DNA of 64,000 nucleotides, from contig NZ_CP054051.1 in NCBI RefSeq assembly GCF_013372265.1, positions 310,001 through 374,000 on the forward strand. Reading direction: 5' to 3'. Positions 20,780-29,076 of the stretch are shown piece after piece (the stretch's first letter is position 1; every line of letters starts with the position of its first letter). The DNA is from Aliarcobacter cibarius (lineage in GTDB: Bacteria; Campylobacterota; Campylobacteria; Campylobacterales; Arcobacteraceae). The notes beneath the pieces were generated by a model. The model searched no databases, was not told where the DNA came from, and was given only the letters and a program-made list of their open reading frames with translations. A program made the translations under genes and the position numbers.

Positions 20780-22143
20780 GAAATTTAAGTATTGTAATTC
20801 AAATAGCTATTATAAATATTTTAGTTTTTAGTATATTCATATCAATATTTATCTATAAAAATTACTCAATTGTTTCAAATCAGTTAGTTTTACTTCAAAA
20901 TGAAAAAATAGATTCTATTATAAAAACTATAACCCCAATTATATCTATAAATCTAACTTTGGGACTAGAAGATAATATAAAAGAAATTGTAAATGAAAGT
21001 ATAAAGCTACATAAAGAATTAATAGGAATAGAAGTAATAAATAATGGTAATGAAGTTATATATAAAAACATAAATAGTGATATAAAAAATGCAAAAATGT
21101 ATAATATTATTTTAGAAGATACTATCATTAAATCTAAAATAGGTGAATTAAAAGTATTTTATACTTTTTCATCTATATACTCAAAACTTTTAAGTGAGTT
21201 TTATCAATTTTTAGCTTTTATGGCCATATTTTTTATTCTATCATTATTAATATCATCATTTTTAATCAAACAAAATTTAAAACCACTAATAAAACTAAAA
21301 GAAAGTATGAAAAATTATAGTTTGCATAAAAATAATACATTAAAAGAAGATAATTTTAAAAATGAAATTTCAGTTATAAATAACAGTGCAATAAAAATGA
21401 TAAAAAAAATTGAAGAAGAATTAGAAAAAAGAATTTTATATGAAAAAGAGATTATGCAAAAAAATCGTTTAGCTTCTATGGGTGAAATGCTAGATAATAT
21501 AGCTCATCAGTGGCGACAACCTTTAATGAAGATAAATGCGATAGTTTTAAATACAGACAGAAGTATTGAATTAAAAAAATACGATGAGAAATATTTACAA
21601 GATAGATTAAATGATATATCTCAAGCTGTATTTTATATGTCAAATACAATAGATACATTTAGAGAGTTTTTAAATCCTTTAAAAATAAAACATATTTTTG
21701 AAATTAAACAAACTATTGAAAAAAGTATAAATGTTTTAAATACTTTATTAAAAGACGTAGATATAAATATTACTGAAAAAGAGATTTATTTAGATGCTTA
21801 TGAAAGTGAGTTTATGCAAGTTATTATCTCTATTCTATCAAATTCAATAGAAATATTTAAAGAAAGAGAAATAAAAGAAAAATCTATAAATATAAATATT
21901 TATGAAAATGATAATAATTATTTAATAAATATTGAAGATAATGCAGGTGGTATAAAAAATGAGATTATAGATAAAATTTTTGAACCATACTTTACAACAA
22001 AACATAAAAGTGGTGGTACTGGAATGGGATTATATATATCAAAACTTATTATGCAAACTAGTTTTAAAGGTGATATAAAAGTACAAAATAAAGATGATAG
22101 AGCAATCTTTATCTTAGAAATACCAAAAGGAAAAGAATTTTGA
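20776..22143 (+). CDS. Membrane sensor histidine kinase
   Basis: This 455-residue kinase has membrane segments near residues 8-27 and 147-167 around a periplasmic domain of about 120 residues. The dimerisation/phosphoacceptor block is RLASMGEMLDNIAHQWRQPL, with His244 as the predicted phosphorylation site. The ATPase domain follows, with an N-box (ILSNSIEIF), the G1 box DNAGGI, and FEPYFTTK ... GGTGMGLYISK. The HQWRQPL form of the H-box is common in epsilonproteobacterial kinases. It overlaps the response regulator start by four bases, so the two form a pair. The upstream YfiR-like protein is a candidate periplasmic partner. Confidence 0.93.
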   Translation: MRNLSIVIQIAIINILVFSIFISIFIYKNYSIVSNQLVLLQNEKIDSIIKTITPIISINLTLGLEDNIKEIVNESIKLHKELIGIEVINNGNEVIYKNINSDIKNAKMYNIILEDTIIKSKIGELKVFYTFSSIYSKLLSEFYQFLAFMAIFFILSLLISSFLIKQNLKPLIKLKESMKNYSLHKNNTLKEDNFKNEISVINNSAIKMIKKIEEELEKRILYEKEIMQKNRLASMGEMLDNIAHQWRQPLMKINAIVLNTDRSIELKKYDEKYLQDRLNDISQAVFYMSNTIDTFREFLNPLKIKHIFEIKQTIEKSINVLNTLLKDVDINITEKEIYLDAYESEFMQVIISILSNSIEIFKEREIKEKSININIYENDNNYLINIEDNAGGIKNEIIDKIFEPYFTTKHKSGGTGMGLYISKLIMQTSFKGDIKVQNKDDRAIFILEIPKGKEF

Positions 22144-22616
22144 GAGAAAATCTAAAAAGTTTTACATTACTTTATGCAGAAGATGATGAATCTATACAAA
22201 TTGAAATGCTAGAGTATTTTTCTAGTTACTTTAAAGAGGTATATGTAGCTAATGATGGTAGAGAGGCTTTAGAAATTTACAAAAAAAATAAACCAGATGT
22301 TATGATTCTAGATATTTATATGCCTCATATAAGTGGCCTAGAATTAACAAAAATAGTAAGAGAAAATGATTATAAAACAAAAATTGTTTTAATAACAGCC
22401 TTTTCAAAAAATAGTGTCTTACTAGAAGCCATTAATTTAGATATAAATTACTATATCACTAAACCAGTAACTCTACAAAATATCAAAGAAATGTTAAATA
22501 AAATAGCTTTAGATTTAAGTAGAAGTTCCTCTATAATAGTTGAATTTAAAAATAATTTATCTTTTAATATAACTAGTAAAAAATTATTTAACCATAATGA
22601 AGAGATAAAGCTAAGT

Positions 22617-24162
22617 AGTCAGTCCTGAAAAACACACTTTTGGAGTTTAATTTTTTTTAATAATCCAAATTTGAAAATTTCATGGTGATTTTTAGTTGCA
22701 ATAAGAACATAATCAGTTCTTTTTGGTGTTGCAATTGTTGATAAGCTTCTTTTAATAAAGATAAATTTCCTGTAAAAAATGCATAAAAGTAGATATTCAT
22801 CCACTTTTTTAGATTAAATGCTGTTGCTGCTAGTAAAAGATTAATCTGGTCGCCAAGAAATCCTTTAAGATAATTTCTTTGCATTCTATGATCAGATTTT
22901 AAGTGTCCAATAATAGGTTCTATTGCTGCTCTTCTTCTAAATTTCTCTTTTTTGATATTAATTTGTTTAGTTGTATCTTTCTTTTGTAAATTACTTGGTA
23001 TTGAGATATCAATAACAGTTTCATTATTGATTATTATTTGTTTACTTCCTCTATATCCTCTATCACAAATAACTTCATTTATAGTTTTAGATCCTAAATT
23101 TGAAATTGTATTTTCTAATGCTAACTTTAGAGTTTTACTATCATGTTCATTTTCTCTATGTGCAGAAACTCCAACAATAATTCCTGAATTTTTAGTTGTT
23201 ACAACAGAAGCTTTTGTACCATATTCATAACCTTTATGGTCTTTACCTTTATTTACTGCATATGCATCTATTTCATGTAAAGAGTAAATTTTATTCTTTG
23301 TATTTTTCTCTTGTAAAAGTACTCTTATGTACAAGTAAAATTTAGTAGCATATTTATTATGAAGTTCAAGATTATCACCAAATTTTCTATCAATATCTCT
23401 AAGAATTGTTTTTGCAATTGTTCTGAGTCTTTTCATAGAAGCTTTTGCTTTTATAATCTTTTTTGGATGTCTAAAGAATCTTAAATTTATTCTATGTTGT
23501 TTTATCTCTTTGATATAGCTTCTTCTTAGTTTAATATTTTCAACTTTTACTATTTTATGCAAATGGTTAATTATTTTAATTGCTAGTTTACCATCTGTTG
23601 GGTAGGTTAAATTACTCTCTTGAATAGTTGTATCAGCTATTACTTGTGATTCATTTAGATTTTCATTACTATGAATTTCAATACTATGTTTAAAAATAAA
23701 TTCAAATCCTTTTTTACCTATTCTATTTCTAAAATAAACTAAATCAGTACTATGACATGGTAATGCTGTTTGGAAATCACTAAATCCACAGAAATATTGA
23801 AAGTATGGATTTCTTTTCCAAGCAATAACTACATTTTCATCACTAAGATTTTCTAACTGTTTTAGTAATAGTAATCCAACCATTAAACGAATTGGTTTAG
23901 CTGGTCTTCCCTCTTTAGAGTAATATTGTGCAAATTCATCTTCAAATTTCGACCACTTAATTGTATCTGCTAAAACAACTAAAGGATCTTTTGAATCTAA
24001 CATATCCATTAATGAACCATAAAAGAGATTTTTCTGCACTTATTTCTCCAAATTTCGACCAATAATTTAGTCATATTTCATATATAATTGGTCGAAATTA
24101 TAGCAAAAAAGTAGTGACAAATGCCTTAATTAAGGTATTTGTAGTGTTCTTCAGGAGTGACT
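22617..24162 (-). mobile_element. IS5-superfamily insertion sequence, 1,546 bp
   Basis: Both ends begin AGTCA(G/C)TCCTGAA(A/G)AACAC when read inward, giving imperfect terminal inverted repeats of about 19 bases. AAGT is present immediately outside each end (22613-22616 and 24163-24166), a four-base target duplication as in IS5-type elements. The element carries one transposase gene on the minus strand and interrupts a response regulator gene whose halves rejoin exactly when it is removed. The insertion looks recent because both gene halves are still clean. Confidence 0.9.
22657..24039 (-). CDS. IS5-superfamily transposase (DDE type)
   Basis: The 460-residue transposase has a DUF772-like N-terminus (GRPAKPIRLMVGLLLLKQL) and a DDE_Tnp_1 catalytic domain. 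The first Asp is in VIADTTIQESN, the second in VICDRGYRGSK, and the Glu in RRAAIEPIIGHLKSDH. The spacing and the YPTD motif after the first Asp match a subgroup of the IS5 superfamily. It is full length and probably active. It lies within terminal inverted repeats and on the strand opposite to the interrupted gene. Confidence 0.92.
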   Translation of the reverse strand: MQKNLFYGSLMDMLDSKDPLVVLADTIKWSKFEDEFAQYYSKEGRPAKPIRLMVGLLLLKQLENLSDENVVIAWKRNPYFQYFCGFSDFQTALPCHSTDLVYFRNRIGKKGFEFIFKHSIEIHSNENLNESQVIADTTIQESNLTYPTDGKLAIKIINHLHKIVKVENIKLRRSYIKEIKQHRINLRFFRHPKKIIKAKASMKRLRTIAKTILRDIDRKFGDNLELHNKYATKFYLYIRVLLQEKNTKNKIYSLHEIDAYAVNKGKDHKGYEYGTKASVVTTKNSGIIVGVSAHRENEHDSKTLKLALENTISNLGSKTINEVICDRGYRGSKQIIINNETVIDISIPSNLQKKDTTKQINIKKEKFRRRAAIEPIIGHLKSDHRMQRNYLKGFLGDQINLLLAATAFNLKKWMNIYFYAFFTGNLSLLKEAYQQLQHQKELIMFLLQLKITMKFSNLDY

Positions 24163-24372
24163 AAGTAAAAAAGAGAGTGATTTACTAGAACTTTTTTGTA
24201 AGAATATAAACAAATCTATTAAAATAGAGGATATTATGGCTTATTGTTGGAGTGATATAAATTCTGAAGTATCTTTTGAAAGCGTAAAATCATTAGTAAG
24301 TGGATTAAGAAAAAAGTTAACAAAAGATTGTATTTCAAATATATATGGAGTTGGATATATTTTAAACAATAA

Positions 24373-24399
24373 TTAGCACTTAATCTTGACAAGTGCTAA
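24373..24399 (+). promoter_or_regulatory. CIRCE-type operator upstream of hsp20
   Basis: The arms TTAGCACTT and AAGTGCTAA are perfect reverse complements separated by exactly nine bases. This is the CIRCE layout (consensus TTAGCACTC-N9-GAGTGCTAA), with one change per arm that keeps symmetry. CIRCE is bound by the heat-shock repressor HrcA. The right arm overlaps the -35 box of the hsp20 promoter, and the left arm covers the stop codon of the split response regulator gene. Confidence 0.85.
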
Positions 24400-24414
24400 A
24401 TTATATGATATTAT
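24386..24414 (+). promoter_or_regulatory. Sigma-70 promoter of hsp20
   Basis: TTGACA (24386-24391) and TATTAT (24409-24414) are spaced by 17 bases, near consensus. The -35 box falls inside the CIRCE element, so bound HrcA would block RNA polymerase. Confidence 0.8.
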
Positions 24415-24468
24415 TCCATTAACTTGATACATATACTATCAAGTTTAAATAATAAATAGGAGATTATC

Positions 24469-24885
24469 ATGTTAATAACAAAATTCGATCCATTTAAACA
24501 ATTAAGAGAAATAGAAAAAAGTTTATATTCACAAAACACAAATAATGAGGGGGTTAGTGCTTTTGTACCAACAGTGAATACAAGAGAAGCTGAATTTGCA
24601 TATCATATTGATGTTGATTTACCTGGAGTTAAAAAGGAAGATATTAAAGTAGATTTAAACAAAGGTGTACTTACAATTAGTGGAGAAAGAAAAACTAAAG
24701 ATGAAGTAAAACAAGAAGACTACTATAAAATAGAAACGTACTTTGGAAAATTCTCAAGAAGCTTTACACTTCCAGATAATGCAGATATTGAAAATATCGA
24801 AGCAAAAAGTGATAATGGAGTTTTAGAAGTTATTATTCCAAAACTAAAAGATGATGTATCTAAAAAATCTATAGAGATTAAATAA
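24469..24885 (+). CDS. hsp20: Small heat-shock protein, Hsp20/alpha-crystallin family
   Basis: The 138-residue protein has an alpha-crystallin domain from about residue 38 to 135: YHIDVDLPGVKKEDIKVDL, GVLTISGERK, FSRSFTLPDNAD and the closing GVLEVIIPK. These chaperones bind unfolding proteins without ATP. The ATG follows an AGGAG site. A CIRCE-type operator overlaps its promoter, which predicts HrcA control and heat induction. A hairpin terminator follows, so it is transcribed alone. Confidence 0.95.
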   Translation: MLITKFDPFKQLREIEKSLYSQNTNNEGVSAFVPTVNTREAEFAYHIDVDLPGVKKEDIKVDLNKGVLTISGERKTKDEVKQEDYYKIETYFGKFSRSFTLPDNADIENIEAKSDNGVLEVIIPKLKDDVSKKSIEIK

Positions 24886-24901
24886 TAAAAAATTCTAAAA
24901 G

Positions 24902-24930
24902 AAACTAGAGATATTTATCTCTAGTTTTAA
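24902..24930 (+). terminator. Terminator of hsp20
   Basis: AAACTAGAGA and TCTCTAGTTT form a perfect 10-base stem around a six-base loop, followed by TTAACTAACT. The position just after the hsp20 stop supports termination. Confidence 0.7.
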
Positions 24931-25006
24931 CTAACTAAAAAAATTTATTTCACTCATTCTTTCTGACAACTAACTACATATAATAAAATTATTATGTTAC
25001 TATTAT

Positions 25007-25585
25007 TTAATTAAACAATAAGGGGAACATACTGTCAGTTAAACATGAAAATAAAGAAATCATTTTGCAAGATAATACAATTGTAAGTCGTAGAGATTTT
25101 CTAAAATTAGTAATTTCACCTGTTCTTTGATTTACAATTGGCATTGTAAGACCACTGTAGTCTATAAAAAGTTTATCTCCACCATAATGTATTTGTCTCA
25201 TTGAAGGATTTACTGTTTGTAAAAATTTATTGTAGTAACGATTAAATTGACTATAGCTATAGATATTCGGGTTATTTACTGAAATCTCTTCATATAAGAG
25301 TTTTCTAGTCATCCCTTTTTGTGAAAGTTCATAATGTACATTATTCCAATCTATTTCAATAACTGCAGTTGTTGATTTCTTTTCAGCTGGTTTTTTAGGA
25401 TGAAATAGTTGTTCTACCTCTAAATCATTTAAATTTAATGTTTTTTCCAAAGAGAGATTCATTTCATTAAATGAATTTACATAATTAGCAACACTATTCC
25501 TGGAAACTCCAGTAATAGTTTGTATTTGTCTATTTGACAATTGATTAAGAAATTTTAATCTTAATAGTTCTTTGATTTTACTCAT
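25007..25585 (-). pseudogene. istA: Truncated IS21-family transposase (istA fragment)
   Basis: The 192-residue frame matches the N-terminal part of IstA. A helix-turn-helix (LSNRQIQTITGVSRNSVANYV) is followed by the region up to the first catalytic Asp in GDKLFIDYSGLTMP. After about residue 165 the sequence no longer looks like IstA and ends early, where a full IstA would continue for about 300 residues. The partner ATPase gene istB is absent. The fragment is therefore the start of a deleted IS21 element whose end lies at about 25,600-25,757. Confidence 0.8.
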
Positions 25586-25599
25586 AGCTATTCTCCTGA

Positions 25600-25757
25600 T
25601 GATCTACACCTTTTTTAGGTGTATTATATTGAAGAATACTTCGAAACTTAACTCAAACTTATAGACGCATCATAAAGGTTTTAGTGGCTCACTTTGAGAT
25701 GCGCACACTGGCCAAATCATGATGCGTCAGCTGGCCAAGTGTGAATGCGTGCGGTGG
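25600..25757. mobile_element. End of the IS21-family remnant with repeated terminal motifs
   Basis: Between the istA start and the next pseudogene are repeated short motifs: CTGGCCAA occurs twice, each near a GATGCGT or AATGCGT element, together with variants of GTGGCTCA/GTGGCTAA. Multiple short repeats near the ends are typical of IS21-family elements, where the transposase binds. The exact outer end is not certain. The neighbouring metallophosphoesterase sequence begins at about 25,757. Confidence 0.55.
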
Positions 25758-26843
25758 CTAAATTCTTTGCGTCTCGACATGTTGATGATAAAGTTGTTGC
25801 AATGCCTGATTCCTTACTTTATGCAGCTAATGTTTATAAAAGAGATGTAGAACTTTTTTACATGGGTGTTATAGATGGTTCTGATCCTTATGGTGATATT
25901 ATAAAAGCAGGTCCTGTTAAAAATTTTACATCTGCACCAACTGTAGTTCCAGATGTAAAACGTAGATCATTAACTAAACTAGAGTGGACAAAAGAGTTTT
26001 TTAATACAACAAGTGAGCCTAAAGGGCATGGATTTAATTTAGTTTCTAAAGATAAACCAGTAGATTTTGGTTGTTATAGTTTCATGCCTAAATCAAATAT
26101 TCCTATAAAAATTATCTGTTTAGATAATACACAAAGAGAAGATGACAATGATCCAAGTATTCACGGAAGAGGATTCTTAGATGAAGATAGATGGAATTGG
26201 TTAAAAAAAGAGCTTGCAGATGGTACTAAAAATGATCAACTTATGATTATAGCATGGCACATTCCAATAGAAGTTATGCCATACAAAGAGTATAACAATG
26301 ATAAAGATACATATATGGATTGGTATGAGAATACTCGAGGAGGAACAATTGAAAATGCAGTAACATTAAAAGGATTAATAGATGAACTTCACAGCCATCC
26401 AAATTTTTTAATGTGGAGGCAGGACATAGACACGTAAATACTGTAAAAGCTTTTGTTGATGATAAGCCAGAAAGAGGTTTTTGGCATGTTGAGACATCCT
26501 CATTGCATGATTTTCCTATACAAATGCGTATGTTTGATATTAATTTAAATAGTGATTATTCAATTTCTATAGATGCAATAAATGTCTCACCAGCTGTAAA
26601 AGAAGGAACACCTGCATATAAAGGATTCAAATATGCAGTTGCTGCTCAACAATTACAAAAATGGATCTAAATCCAAAATTAAATTTGGCTGATCCAAAAT
26701 ATGATGTAGATGGAATTGACCCAACTATTAGACCTATTGATGAAAGTATTGCCTCTTATAATGCCAAACTTTTGAAAAAACTAACACCAAAACTAACACC
26801 AAAAATGAAAGCAAAAATGAAAAAATTGTTTCCTTCTATTTAA
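25757..26843 (+). pseudogene. 5'-truncated, frameshifted metallophosphoesterase gene
   Basis: Three adjoining frames together give the C-terminal part of a large metallophosphoesterase that resembles the TIGR03768 group. The first frame (to 26437) contains ICLDNTQ and the metal-binding-like IIAWHIPIE. The frame then shifts at about 26,415, where LMW should run into AGHRHVNTVKAF (the conserved GHxH motif). The second frame stops at 26670, and the tail (MDLNPKLNL ... ASYNAKLLKKLTPK) lies in a third frame from 26661. The N-terminal half with the first metal motifs is missing where the IS21 remnant abuts. Two frameshifts plus truncation make it non-functional. Confidence 0.78.
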
Positions 26844-26873
26844 TATTAACTTACAATCTTTATTGGAATTAAA

Positions 26874-26906
26874 CTTGCTCCGGCTTTTTTTAGTCGGAGT
26901 TTTAAT
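26874..26906 (+). terminator. Probable terminator after the metallophosphoesterase remnant
   Basis: CTCCG and CGGAG pair across a T-rich loop, followed by TTTTAATA. The GC-rich short stem stands out in this AT-rich region. Confidence 0.5.
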
Positions 26907-27007
26907 AAAATAAGTCTATTCCATATATTAAACAATATTATGCAACTAAGTTGCATTTAAAACTTATTTGCTAGTATTTCAAAACAGAAAATTAAATAAG
27001 AGAAAAT

Positions 27008-27277
27008 ATGGAAAATATAAAAATAAAATTAAAAGATGTTATTCAAACCGTGATGATTCCTGAATCACAAGAATTTATAAAAGAACTAAAAGAAGTTTTA
27101 AAAAAAGAGGAACAAATTGAAAATGATATAAATGCACTTGTAGACATGAAATCATTCATAATTGAACTTCAAGATATAATAAGTGCTATTGATAAGAATT
27201 TACTATCAGATGCTGAAGCTGAAGAAATTTACAATAAAATAAATCACATGTTAGAAGAACATGAAGATGAACACTAA
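27008..27277 (+). CDS. Small acidic hypothetical protein
   Basis: This 89-residue, highly charged, mostly helical protein has no signal peptide or membrane segment. The ATG follows a weak AAGAGA site. No family is recognised. It stands alone between the broken metallophosphoesterase gene and the minus-strand outer-membrane protein gene. The regular spacing of hydrophobic residues (KELKEVLKKEEQIENDI) suggests a helical hairpin or coiled coil. Reality of the gene is likely but not proven. Confidence 0.5.
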   Translation: MENIKIKLKDVIQTVMIPESQEFIKELKEVLKKEEQIENDINALVDMKSFIIELQDIISAIDKNLLSDAEAEEIYNKINHMLEEHEDEH

Positions 27278-27435
27278 ACTATAGACTTATTAAAATATTG
27301 AAATTATAAGATACTTATATAAATTTTGAAACTACAAATTTTTATAAGTAGTGTTTTCCTTACTTTCACCCCCCCCTAGGTAGTGTTCATAACTAATTTA
27401 TGTATTATTTGGCTTAATTAAAAAAAATTATTAAA

Positions 27436-27464
27436 TAAAAAGTAGAAAGTCTACTTTTTTATTT
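27436..27464 (-). terminator. Terminator of the outer-membrane protein gene
   Basis: AAAAGTAGA and TCTACTTTT pair across a three-base loop, with A/T runs on both sides, so the hairpin can act on both strands. It lies just downstream of the stop of the minus-strand gene. Confidence 0.65.
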
Positions 27465-27479
27465 AGAAAAGTTTAAAAA

Positions 27480-28082
27480 TTAAAATTTGTAGTTAATACC
27501 TACAAATGTTCCTACAGAGTATTTTAGTTCAAGATTTGTTACTGCAACCGAACCATCTACTGATTTTCTTTTACCATCAGTATCTAAATTATATTTTGTA
27601 TAAATTACTCCTAATTCAAATTCAATATTTCTTGTAATATCATAAATATATCCAGCTTGTGCTCCATACGAAAATCCTGACATGTCATAATCAGTCATAT
27701 CTTTTTTTCCCTCAAAGTTAGAAATTCCAGCATGAGCTCCTATATAAAATCTATTTTCATTGTTTACTGGAATTAAATAGTCATATCCTACAAAAAAATT
27801 ATGAATATTGCCCTCATTATCAAATGTCGGTGAATAAGATAAAGATACTCTATGTGTTTTATCTAAAACTGCCCCTCCCTTTAAGTTTGCAAGTGTTGCA
27901 GTAGTATTATCTTTATCTTTTGTAGTTCCAGAATCAATAAAAACATATCCTGGTGTTTTAATATTTTCTTCTGTTTTACTCCAGCTAACTCCAACTCCAG
28001 CTCCTAAAAAGGGTTGTACATCAACTGCCATTACAGATGTTCCTAAAGCTAATGAACCGGCAATTATTAATGATTTTTTTAT
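27480..28082 (-). CDS. Outer-membrane beta-barrel protein, apparent ATA start codon
   Basis: From residue 18 on, the sequence is a small beta-barrel: alternating hydrophobic strands, GAGVGVSWSK, FFVGYDYLIPV, FYIGAHAGISNF, SYGAQAGYIYDITRNIEFELGV, and a C-terminal Phe in VGINYKF. An ATG at 28031 would start the protein inside its own signal peptide (just before AVDV). Reading upstream in frame gives KKSLIIAGSLALGTSVMA, a complete signal peptide, preceded by ATA at 28080-28082 and an AAAGGA ribosome site eight bases further up. No ATG, GTG or TTG is available there. Either ATA serves as a rare start, or an ATG was mutated and secretion is lost. It is 200 residues with the ATA start. Function unknown beyond surface location. 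Confidence 0.75.
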   Translation of the reverse strand: MKKSLIIAGSLALGTSVMAVDVQPFLGAGVGVSWSKTEENIKTPGYVFIDSGTTKDKDNTTATLANLKGGAVLDKTHRVSLSYSPTFDNEGNIHNFFVGYDYLIPVNNENRFYIGAHAGISNFEGKKDMTDYDMSGFSYGAQAGYIYDITRNIEFELGVIYTKYNLDTDGKRKSVDGSVAVTNLELKYSVGTFVGINYKF

Positions 28083-28212
28083 TTTTATTTTCCTTTATTT
28101 TTTATATATTATTCTACTAAATTGATGTAAATTAATTGTAATTTACATAATAATATTATTGAAGAATAGCTAATTAATTTCCAAAATACTCATTAATTTA
28201 TTGATTTACAAA

Positions 28213-28572
28213 TTAACTTTTATATTTCAAAAAATATTTAAAATCAATAGTTTTTTTGCTTTCATTAATAGCTTTTTGATATGATTCTTCATCTATTTTT
28301 AAAATATAATTATTTTCAGCCAATATAACTCTTATTTTCTCCAAAAAAATATTGAACTCATAATTGTTAAGTTCTAATAAATTTTTATTATTTGGGATAC
28401 CTATTAAACATCTAAAAAAAATATTATATGCTTTAAGCTTTTCTTTTAATGAAAAATCTTTTGTTTTTAATGATTTTAAAAGATATCCATTATATTTCAA
28501 ATCAATATTGGCACTTAAAATTTCTTCTAATATTTTTGAATAAAATTTTTGTTGTCTACTCGAAATCATCAA
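28213..28572 (-). CDS. Hypothetical protein, 119 residues
   Basis: A Lys/Leu-rich soluble helical protein with no signal peptide, membrane segment or recognised motif. It is the last of a minus-strand series (TraG-like ATPase, cyclotransferase-like, membrane protein, this gene) with short gaps, so it is probably cotranscribed with plasmid-type genes. Function not recognised. Confidence 0.55.
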   Translation of the reverse strand: MMISSRQQKFYSKILEEILSANIDLKYNGYLLKSLKTKDFSLKEKLKAYNIFFRCLIGIPNNKNLLELNNYEFNIFLEKIRVILAENNYILKIDEESYQKAINESKKTIDFKYFLKYKS

Positions 28573-28597
28573 TTTATCCTTTAAATTCTATAAATAA

Positions 28598-29059
28598 TTA
28601 TTGATTTTCATTCATTACTTTCAAAATCATTCCAACATCTTTTTCTGATTGAACCTCTATTTCAAAATTTATTTTAAAAGTTTCCGATTTATCCATTAAA
28701 GTCAATCCTTCAAGATCTGCTTTCGTTAAATCTCGACTTATTATTAATTCATCAATAAATTCCCTAAAAGCTTGATATTTTTGATTATCTTCACTATTTT
28801 TAATATCTTCTGCCATTTTATTATAATTATATTTATCCATTTTCATCGGTAAGAATAAATCAATATCATTAAAATAAATAAATGATATTGTCATTACTCC
28901 TGATAGCAAAATAGAAAAAATAGAAGTTTTAAACAATATTTTTCTTTTCAAAAATGTATACATAACAAATGAAACAAATGAAGCAATTAAAAGAATCCAT
29001 GTTAAATCTATTGCATAAATATTAAATATATTTAAAAAATCTTGTTTTGAGAATATCAC
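28598..29059 (-). CDS. Hypothetical inner-membrane protein
   Basis: The 153-residue protein starts at GTG after an AAGGA site. It has two membrane segments, near residues 18-36 (LTWILLIASFVSFVMYTFL) and 44-63, then a charged soluble domain of about 85 residues. No family is recognised. It lies between the cyclotransferase-like gene and another unknown gene on the minus strand, 17 bases after the former, suggesting cotranscription. Confidence 0.6.
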   Translation of the reverse strand: MIFSKQDFLNIFNIYAIDLTWILLIASFVSFVMYTFLKRKILFKTSIFSILLSGVMTISFIYFNDIDLFLPMKMDKYNYNKMAEDIKNSEDNQKYQAFREFIDELIISRDLTKADLEGLTLMDKSETFKINFEIEVQSEKDVGMILKVMNENQ

Positions 29060-29076
29060 TTAAAATCCTTTATAAT

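Larger units (their letters stand above)
22140..24376 (+). pseudogene. OmpR-type response regulator split by an insertion sequence
   Basis: The 5' part (22140-22616, TTG start overlapping the kinase stop) encodes a receiver domain with acidic pair D15/D16, phosphoacceptor D58 (MILDIYMP) and the conserved Lys in YYITKPV. The 3' part (24167-24376) encodes a winged-helix output domain: LSKKESDLLELFCKN at the start and SVKSLVSGLRKKL ... IYGVGYIL at the end. Removing the insertion and one copy of its AAGT duplication joins the parts in frame (IKLS/KKES) and gives 228 residues, the normal length. In its present form the receiver would be made alone, with a four-residue tail read from the insertion. 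The pathway from the kinase to DNA is therefore probably cut. Confidence 0.92.
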
